From: CAZOIA01 sp964579675
GTDB lineage: Bacteria > Planctomycetota > Phycisphaerae > UBA1845 > PWPN01
Assembly: GCA_964579675.1 (NCBI GenBank)
Contig: CAZOIA010000185.1
Coordinates: 1 to 10,876 of the forward strand
DNA: 10,876 bases
Direction: 5' to 3'
Shown here: positions 5,245 through 10,876 of the stretch, in pieces
Numbering within the stretch: the stretch's first letter is position 1
Layout: each line of letters opens with the position of its first letter
Notes under the pieces: model-generated
The model's input: the letters and a program-made list of their open reading frames with translations, nothing else
What the model was told of the DNA's origin: nothing
Database searches by the model: none
Translations under genes and position numbers: made by a program

Positions 5245-7507
5245 TGTTCGTCGGTGGTTCTACCTCTGGCTCCAGCTCGGCCACCAGGCGCTGGTAAGCT
5301 TTGGTGACGTAGCTGGCCGCCAGGGCGTTTGGCGCGCTGGCGTGCGACGAGGACCATTTCGTGCTTGTGGTATCGTCCTCCAAGGCCTGGGCCAGTCGCT
5401 TCATTTCGGGCACAAGCACGCGTGCTTCGGGCCGCCGGCCCGCGTGGACGAGCCGGGTTGCCCGCACGAGCACGTCGTAGAAGCGGAGGGTATTGGCGGC
5501 ATAGTGCAGCGGGCCGGCATCCTCCTCCAGCCGGTCCCGGACGCGTTGCGGGCACTTGACGGCCCGGGCCCGTTCGAGAAGGCCCAGGCACTCGTCGATC
5601 GCCGCTACCATCTCGACCAGATCAGGGCCATCGTCGGCGTCGAAGTGAGTCTCCTCATACTTCATGTGCCGCTGGGGGAACAGATCCTTCTCGTTCCTGC
5701 TGAGCCGGCGGCTGAGCCGGTACTTGAGCATGGTGACGTTGCTCAGGGCGGTGTCCAGTCGGTCGTACAAGCGCCGCATCACATCCGCGGCCGGGCCGTA
5801 GCGCCGGGCGAAGTAATCCGCCAGCAGGGCCTGGCTATCGAGCTCAGGATCCCACAACAAGCGGGCCAGGTGGTAGTTGGTCAGGGCCCGGGTGCCCCAG
5901 TTCCTGGTCGTGCAGTGCATGTAGTGCATGTGCCGGGCACCGTGCTGGTGGTAATACGGGATATCCACTGCCATCGTGCGGGCGAACATGATCGGCAGGC
6001 ACTTGTAGCCGCTCACGTTGTAGTACTCGCCGATGAAGATCTGCCCGCGGTAGTGCCGCTCGGGGTCGCTCGCCCAACCCAGGAAGTTCTTCTGATAACG
6101 GGTATTGAACTCCGTGCAGGCCGGATCGGCGAAGGTGTGCACGTAACAGCGGGCGATGGGGAAGTAGGTGGCGATGCAGTTGTCGTAGTCGAAGTCGCGG
6201 GGCAGCGGCCGGGTGGGCGGTTCCAGGACGTCGGCGTAGGCCAGGAAGTAGATCCGCACGTTCCGCTTGAGTCGGCCCTGGGCCATCGCCCGTTTCATCT
6301 CCTGGCGGAGTCGGTGCACCAGCAGCAGATTGCGGTCCGTCGGCGTGCCGAGGGCCCTGCAGGCTTCGCACTCGCACCACTTGCCGCCGTCGAGCGTCCA
6401 GAAGTTGATGCTGTCGGCATCGGCCCACTCGCCGTCAATCAGGTCCTGCACGATCTTCTTCATGAACTCGTCGCAGGCATAGCGGTTCGACGTGCAGAAG
6501 TTGTCCCCGTTGTCGCCGTGAATGTTGAAGCTGCGTTTGCCTTTGCGCAGACCGTACCACTCGGGGTGGGCTTCACTATACGTGAGCTTGCCGTCGCCGT
6601 CCGCGTCGCCGCGATACTCCGGGCTTACCTGGTAAGGATCGTCGGGCAGGGCCTCGTCGTTGACGGGGAACTTCGAGTGGCGATAGGGGTATGGGCTGGC
6701 AGGACTGAGGAACCGGTGCTGGAGCACGTGGTTGCCGCAGTTCATCTGGATGCCGCGTTTCTTGAGGCCCGGGCGGTCCTTGGCCTGGACGCACCAGTAG
6801 TTCATCCGATTGCGCACCATCCAGTCGAAGAACTCGGGGTTGCCCCGGTACTCCCAGGCATGGAACCCGCGGGTCACGAACGCCGGCGAGTCCGACACGT
6901 CCATGGCGGGCAACGTCTCCAGCGGCCGTTGCGGCACCTCCTCGCCAATCGCGCCGGGCGAAAGCCAACGGACGCCGAGCCGGTCAAGCAAGCCATACAC
7001 GCCGTACAGCGTGCCGATCCGTCCCTTTCCACCGATGAGCATGATCCGCCCGGTCGCCCTTGCAGCGCTGCCGGTTGAAGACCCGGCATTCCCGCGACAT
7101 TTAATGACGTACCCCTCAGGTCCCAAATCGGCAAAGGTAGCCCCGGTGATGCCCAGCTTCGGCCCCCATTCCGCGATCGCCTTGTTGGTGTGGAGATTGC
7201 CCAGCAGGATCAGCTCGCCGCCGGGGGGGACCTGATCGTCATCGACGATGGCAAACCGCGCCCCGGCCGTCTCGCCGGTCATTTCGCGCAGGTATCGCTG
7301 CAGCTCGACGGCGGCGTAGCACTCTGTACAAACAACGTCGTCGGCATCCTGCCCGTCGTCCCACCCGACGTTGGCCTCATCGCCCGCCGCCGCTTCTGCC
7401 GTCGGGTACTCGCCACGATTGACCACGATATGAATCGGCCCCGCCTGAGTCTGCCCGGCCCCCGCCGCCAAGCCCAGCCAAACCACCGCTGCTTGCCATG
7501 ATCTCAT
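5228..7507 (-). CDS. Secreted DUF4838 domain protein, putative carbohydrate-active enzyme
   Basis: 759 residues from the ATG at 7507. That start is preferred over one at 7636 because it opens directly into a signal peptide (MRSWQAAVVWLGLAAGAG..., likely cleavage QTQA|G after residue 22), with AGAGG about eight bases upstream. After the signal, an N-terminal alpha/beta domain of the kind preceding GH67/GH20 catalytic barrels contains AAVELQRYLREMTGE and ILLGN. The stretch YGVYGLLDRLGVRWLSPG leads into the DUF4838 barrel with NRMNYW and the signature WCECEAC (377-383). The C-terminal part is helical. This family is found in polysaccharide-degrading bacteria and is presumed to be glycosidase-like; the reaction is unproven. 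An EF-hand-like loop DADGDGKLTYSE lies at about 301-312, inside the barrel region. The gene is convergent with the oxidoreductase. Confidence 0.85.
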   Translation of the reverse strand: MRSWQAAVVWLGLAAGAGQTQAGPIHIVVNRGEYPTAEAAAGDEANVGWDDGQDADDVVCTECYAAVELQRYLREMTGETAGARFAIVDDDQVPPGGELILLGNLHTNKAIAEWGPKLGITGATFADLGPEGYVIKCRGNAGSSTGSAARATGRIMLIGGKGRIGTLYGVYGLLDRLGVRWLSPGAIGEEVPQRPLETLPAMDVSDSPAFVTRGFHAWEYRGNPEFFDWMVRNRMNYWCVQAKDRPGLKKRGIQMNCGNHVLQHRFLSPASPYPYRHSKFPVNDEALPDDPYQVSPEYRGDADGDGKLTYSEAHPEWYGLRKGKRSFNIHGDNGDNFCTSNRYACDEFMKKIVQDLIDGEWADADSINFWTLDGGKWCECEACRALGTPTDRNLLLVHRLRQEMKRAMAQGRLKRNVRIYFLAYADVLEPPTRPLPRDFDYDNCIATYFPIARCYVHTFADPACTEFNTRYQKNFLGWASDPERHYRGQIFIGEYYNVSGYKCLPIMFARTMAVDIPYYHQHGARHMHYMHCTTRNWGTRALTNYHLARLLWDPELDSQALLADYFARRYGPAADVMRRLYDRLDTALSNVTMLKYRLSRRLSRNEKDLFPQRHMKYEETHFDADDGPDLVEMVAAIDECLGLLERARAVKCPQRVRDRLEEDAGPLHYAANTLRFYDVLVRATRLVHAGRRPEARVLVPEMKRLAQALEDDTTSTKWSSSHASAPNALAASYVTKAYQRLVAELEPEVEPPTNTGKRQ

Positions 7508-7822
7508 TGTCTCATCCTCTTCACTCACCTTTGCATCTTCGAGGATTGTCAGGGGTCCGAGAGCAGCCATCAGTCTTGCCGGCATCACCAATCGGCGCAA
7601 CCGGAATCGCCGGTGACATTCGCGCGGGCCATGCATTGATCGGAACTCTGCCGCGACGTTCCAATCAACGCCGCTGTCACCATCCAGGTTGGCGTCTGCG
7701 AAGCGTTGGCCACCGCACCCCAGCTCAGATCATACACGATGCCTGCTGCACTTGCTCCGGAGCGCCGAGAAGCATGTGGGGGCTCGGCCAGCTTTCAAAT
7801 CGAGCCCCCGGGGCGGCCCGGA

Positions 7823-8134
7823 TCACGGAGCCGAAAAGGAACGGGCAAGAGCAAAACGCGACCCGCGTCGCTCATGCTCATCGGGCGCCCCACAAGCAAT
7901 ATGCAGTGCCACAACCGCTGTTACCGCAGTAGTGTACAAACACGCGTCTGAATAACCCCCGCCGGAGGGCTCGCAATGCTTGCAGAACTGGCGGTCGATC
8001 TCCGGCCGGGTGCCGTTGAAGTAGCAGTAGCTGTTGCACCTTCTGAACGTCCAGGTCCAAAGTCGCTCCCCCGGAACGCCGTAGCCACGTCCTTGAAGGC
8101 CGTAACTGCGATTAACTGCCGACGCCTCAAGCGA
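7823..8134 (-). pseudogene. Stop-free Cys-rich frame without a start codon, possible gene remnant
   Basis: From 8134 down to the TGA at 7823-7825 there are 103 sense codons, bounded upstream by a TAA (8135-8137). There is no ATG or GTG in frame and no ribosome binding site. The first half reads like protein, with RRCNSYCYFNGTRPEIDRQF followed by CKHCE, giving CxxxC and CxxC pairs; the second half looks random. It may be the remnant of a small Cys-rich protein, or chance openness in high-GC DNA. No homologue is recognised. Confidence 0.2.
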
Positions 8135-8221
8135 TTACGGTGATTGCCGTGAAGGAAGTTGCGTCAAAAAGAGCCAGAATCCGACGATTCCGCTTGCTCC
8201 CGGCGACCCGGCCGGGTATCC

Positions 8222-8230
8222 TGGTATATT
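8222..8230 (+). promoter_or_regulatory. Possible extended -10 promoter for the Ig-repeat protein gene
   Basis: TGGTATATT combines a TGN extension with TATATT, five of six matches to the -10 consensus, in otherwise GC-rich DNA. It would leave a leader of about 370 nt before the ATG at 8606. No good -35 is present at the usual distance. Motif only. Confidence 0.3.
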
Positions 8231-8454
8231 GAAGAAAAAGTCAGTCTCGCGAAAGACCGCGCCTGAGGTGGGTTAGCGCGCGCGCTTAGGTTGATACTTG
8301 CGCAGGAAATCGCGGAGAGGACGGAGGGCAACCTTACGACGGTTCTGAGCAGTTCCTATCTTCGATTGCTTTGCTGGAGCAGTATTAGTCTCTTACGGCG
8401 GAAGAGCCGCGCGATTTGCGCGCATGATCTTCCGGAGGGTTCTGCGTTCAAATT

Positions 8455-8478
8455 GCGGACCACAAAAAGGCGGTCCGC
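8455..8478 (+). other. Hairpin in the leader of the Ig-repeat protein gene
   Basis: GCGGACC (8455-8461) is perfectly complementary to GGTCCGC (8472-8478) around the ten-base loop ACAAAAAGGC. It lies about 130 bp before the start codon and is followed by CTTAGGGC, not a T-run. It may be a leader structure that stabilises the mRNA or responds to a signal; its role is unknown. Confidence 0.4.
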
Positions 8479-8605
8479 CTTAGGGCAATGTCCACACGAG
8501 GGGTCGCTCCGCACCCTGATGAGTCATGAGACGCCCCAGGCGCGTCTGGGAGAATCCTGTTCTGTTTGATCCCGTCGGCTCCCCTGAACCTGGGAGGATG
8601 ACATC

Positions 8606-10876
8606 ATGCGATACGATGGCAACGAGTGTTTTCTTCCGTACTTGGCCGCCGTCGGCCTGGCGGTTGGTATCTTCGGGACGTCGGCGGCGCAGGCCGCTCT
8701 CGAGGAGGACTTTGAAGGCACCTTCCCGTGGGGCTGGACTACGTTCGACGGTTGCGGCTGCTCGAACTGCATCAACACGTCTTCCGGGACCGCCCACACG
8801 GGCTCGAAATCCTACAAGATCCAGCTGAAGAACTGTAGTGGTGGCGAGCTGGGCATGTGGAGAAAGTTCACTGGCCTGAAGGCCAACAACACCGGCAACG
8901 TGGACATCTGGTACCGCATGGACGACGGCGGGGATAGCTGGTGGATGGAGCACCATGTATGGCTGCACTCGGGTAATCCGACGGCGTTCCCCGCCAACAA
9001 GGGCGACAACAATGGTAACACGGTATCTGGCAAATGGACGCAGCGCATACCCAAGTACGGCGGAGCGAACTGGGGCGAGGACTCTGGTACCGGTGGCAAC
9101 TGGGAAAAGAGAATAATCAGCATCACGACCAACTCAAGCGGCGAGGCATGGATCGGCTTCGTCGCGGGAAGTTGGAGCGCAAACAAGGACATCCGCATCG
9201 ACTCGATCGACTTCGATTCGAGTTTCGACGTGGCCGCCAACAACCCGCCGACGATCAGCAGCGTGCAAGTGTCCTCGTCCACCTGGGATCGGGAAACCTT
9301 TTGCGAGGTGACGGTCAACTTCAACGATCCCGATGGGTCTCTTGATTCGAACAACACCGGGAGTGGCTGGCCGGGTATCAACATAGAACTGGTGGGCCCG
9401 ACCGGCGGCACGCCGGATACGACCATTGATAGCTGTCACGGCACGACGACCAGCGAGATGAACCGGTACGTTTTCCACCACAATGAGGACTCCGCGATTT
9501 CGAGCAGTTGCTACGAACGCCGCCCGCCGAGCAACTGGTACAACATCAGCGCGGGTGCTACAGGTAACTATCTGCGTGGCTACCAGAACGCGAGCATGTG
9601 GTCGCGCGGCGCTCAGGGCGATGCCGCTTACAACACGTGGATGAAGTTCGCCGTCCGGTTGGGCGCCAACGCGGAGACCGGATCGTGGACGGCGCGGGCA
9701 TTTGTCCGCGATGCCGCCGACGCCCAGACCTACGCCGACGGGTCATTCACGGTCAATCCGCCTTGTTCGCTCCTCAACGCCAGCTTCGAGGACGGCAGCG
9801 GCTCGACCATCTACCACTGGACGGAGAGCGGGAGTCCGGACTGGAGCAGGGACGGCACATATCCTAATCCGGGCAGCGCGCAACACGGCAGCCATTGGGG
9901 CTCCACCTCCTACGGCGGCAACGCTGCCTGCGACTCGAAGATGTATCAGACCGTCGGGTGTCTCACCCCCAGTCAGGCCTATAAGGTCTCCTCTTACGTT
10001 CACACCGGTGGTGAGTCCGGCGGGAACACGGTGGGCGTGAAGCTCCACGACGGCGGGATCGGCGGCAGCGTGATCGGCCAGAACACGTTTTATACTCCGC
10101 CCTACAAATCAGCCTGGACCCCACTGGACGTCTGTGCTACGCCCTCCGGAAGCTCCGTCACCGTCTCGTTTGTGTTCATCAATTCCTCAGGGAACTGGAC
10201 CTCGACCGGAATCAATGTCGATAACGTGAGCCTGAGCGCAGCGTCCACGCCGTCAACGCCTTCCGCGCCAAGCCTGACCTACAATTGCGGCAATACCGTC
10301 TTGACCCGGGGATCGCCGCCGTCCGGCGTGACTTGGTACTGGCAGGGTACCTCCTGCGGGACGAGCACCTCGAACTCGAACAGTACCTATACCGTCACCT
10401 CGTCCGATACGTATATGCTGCGAGCTCGGGACGATTGCAGCGGCTTGTGGAGCTCCTGCAGGAACACTTACGCCGCCGTCTATGCCAATCCGTCACAGCC
10501 CGCAGCGGCAACCAATATAACGTATAATTGCGGCAACACCGTTGTTACGCGACCAAATCCGGCCTCAGGTACCACGATTTACTGGCAAACGTCCGCCGGC
10601 GGAACGAGCACGGGAGACTCGAACGCGACAAAAACCTTCACCGCGTCTGGAACTTATTATTACAGAGCGCGGCGAAATTCTTCCCCACACTGCTGGAGTA
10701 CCGCGAGAAGCGGAACTGTCACCGTTTACAGCAATCCGTCAAACCCGGGTAATCCCACGGTGACATCGTACAATTGCGGGAGCACCACAATTACCCGCAG
10801 CGGGTCGCCTCCCTCCGGCGTGACCTGGTACTGGCAGGGTACATCCTGCGGCACAAGTACGTCTCTGGGTTCAGGT
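8606..10876 (+). CDS. Large secreted multidomain protein with Ig-like repeats (5' part, runs off the right edge)
   Basis: The frame is open for 757 codons from the ATG at 8606 to the window end. GGGAGG (8592-8597) sits eight bases upstream. Residues 1-30 form a signal peptide ending SAAQA|A. Residues about 31-210 are a Trp/Gly-rich beta domain with a C50-G-C52-x2-C55 cluster. From about 212 (NNPPTISSVQVSSSTWD) comes an Ig/cadherin-like segment with the acidic motif NFNDPDGS. Near 390 (LLNASFEDGSG) starts a module resembling carbohydrate-binding jelly-roll domains, ending about 545. After a Ser/Pro/Thr linker, Ig-like repeats begin with YNCG and carry WYWQGTSCGTSTS; their Cys lie at 561, 642 and 724. 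The protein is rich in Asn, Ser, Thr and Gly and probably works outside the cell in adhesion or glycan binding. No catalytic domain is visible in this part. Confidence 0.85.
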   Translation, partial: MRYDGNECFLPYLAAVGLAVGIFGTSAAQAALEEDFEGTFPWGWTTFDGCGCSNCINTSSGTAHTGSKSYKIQLKNCSGGELGMWRKFTGLKANNTGNVDIWYRMDDGGDSWWMEHHVWLHSGNPTAFPANKGDNNGNTVSGKWTQRIPKYGGANWGEDSGTGGNWEKRIISITTNSSGEAWIGFVAGSWSANKDIRIDSIDFDSSFDVAANNPPTISSVQVSSSTWDRETFCEVTVNFNDPDGSLDSNNTGSGWPGINIELVGPTGGTPDTTIDSCHGTTTSEMNRYVFHHNEDSAISSSCYERRPPSNWYNISAGATGNYLRGYQNASMWSRGAQGDAAYNTWMKFAVRLGANAETGSWTARAFVRDAADAQTYADGSFTVNPPCSLLNASFEDGSGSTIYHWTESGSPDWSRDGTYPNPGSAQHGSHWGSTSYGGNAACDSKMYQTVGCLTPSQAYKVSSYVHTGGESGGNTVGVKLHDGGIGGSVIGQNTFYTPPYKSAWTPLDVCATPSGSSVTVSFVFINSSGNWTSTGINVDNVSLSAASTPSTPSAPSLTYNCGNTVLTRGSPPSGVTWYWQGTSCGTSTSNSNSTYTVTSSDTYMLRARDDCSGLWSSCRNTYAAVYANPSQPAAATNITYNCGNTVVTRPNPASGTTIYWQTSAGGTSTGDSNATKTFTASGTYYYRARRNSSPHCWSTARSGTVTVYSNPSNPGNPTVTSYNCGSTTITRSGSPPSGVTWYWQGTSCGTSTSLGSG
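10277..10876 (+). repeat. Tandem Ig-like repeats of 81-82 residues (third copy cut by the window edge)
   Basis: Repeats start TYNCGNT (Cys codon at 10286), TYNCGNT (10529) and SYNCGST (10775), spaced 243 and 246 bp. Each shows TRxxPxSG(V/T)TxYWQ, a GTST turn, a T(V/F)T(S/A)S.TYxxRAR strand and a Ser/Trp-rich end. Copies one and three are closer to each other (both SPPSGVTWYWQGTSCGTSTS) than to copy two, suggesting a two-unit higher-order pattern or recombination. Confidence 0.85.

Larger units (their letters stand above)
7508..8605. other. Intergenic region of about 1.1 kb without a convincing gene
   Basis: It lies between the divergent starts of the DUF4838 gene (minus) and the Ig-repeat protein (plus), so it must hold both promoters. 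No frame on either strand has a good start, a ribosome binding site and protein-like composition together. Separate entries cover a stop-free Cys-rich frame (7823-8134), a possible extended -10 (8222-8230) and a strong hairpin (8455-8478). I see no tRNA, insertion sequence or CRISPR repeat. Confidence 0.6.

Noticed and set aside
5222..7078. 618-codon open frame on the plus strand, antisense to the DUF4838 gene
   Set aside because: It is Val/Ala/Gly/His-rich with no recognisable domain, and it mirrors the codon pattern of the minus-strand gene, which has a signal peptide and clear family motifs.
7505..7636. Upstream start at 7636 for the DUF4838 protein
   Set aside because: It would put 43 non-hydrophobic residues before a good signal peptide; the ATG at 7507 has a ribosome binding site.

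Overview
The window looks like a high-GC Planctomycetota chromosome (Phycisphaerae-like), or a metagenomic contig from that group. This is inferred from the gene mix, because no phylogenetic marker is present. The supporting signs are a Tat-exported Gfo/Idh/MocA oxidoreductase, a large secreted DUF4838 protein, an FG-GAP plus thrombospondin-type-3 surface protein with a C-terminal anchor, and a long secreted Ig-repeat protein.

Layout, left to right. (1) 3-896 (+): 3' end of a secreted calcium-binding repeat protein. (2) 1020-2321 (+): a complete PIN-PhoH ATPase whose predicted promoter puts the transcription start on the ATG, so the mRNA may be leaderless. (3) About 2458-3658 (+): some 1.2 kb with no believable protein gene but dense in complementary helices, GNRA/UNCG tetraloops and GAAAC-type linkers, ending in a clear intrinsic terminator. 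I read it as a giant structured noncoding RNA. I could not match it to tmRNA, RNase P RNA, rRNA or a group II intron, and it would be longer than OLE, ROOL or GOLLD as I know them. It is the most interesting object here. (4) 3823-5070 (+): Tat-signal Gfo/Idh/MocA oxidoreductase with its own promoter and a strong ribosome binding site. (5) 5071-5227: short convergent intergenic gap with two inverted repeats. (6) 5228-7507 (-): secreted DUF4838 protein, probably carbohydrate-active. (7) 7508-8605: about 1.1 kb with no convincing gene, holding a stop-free Cys-rich frame on the minus strand, a possible promoter and leader hairpins. (8) 8606 to the right edge (+): 5' part of a large secreted protein with an N-terminal domain, an Ig/cadherin-like segment, a carbohydrate-binding-like module and a tandem array of Ig-like repeats of about 82 residues.

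How the parts relate. The oxidoreductase and the DUF4838 protein are convergent, not an operon, but both fit exported sugar or polysaccharide metabolism. The two flanking repeat proteins fit an extracellular or cell-surface role. PhoH and the RNA lie on the same strand, about 137 bp apart, with a weak terminator-like hairpin between them. Whether they are functionally linked cannot be told from this window.
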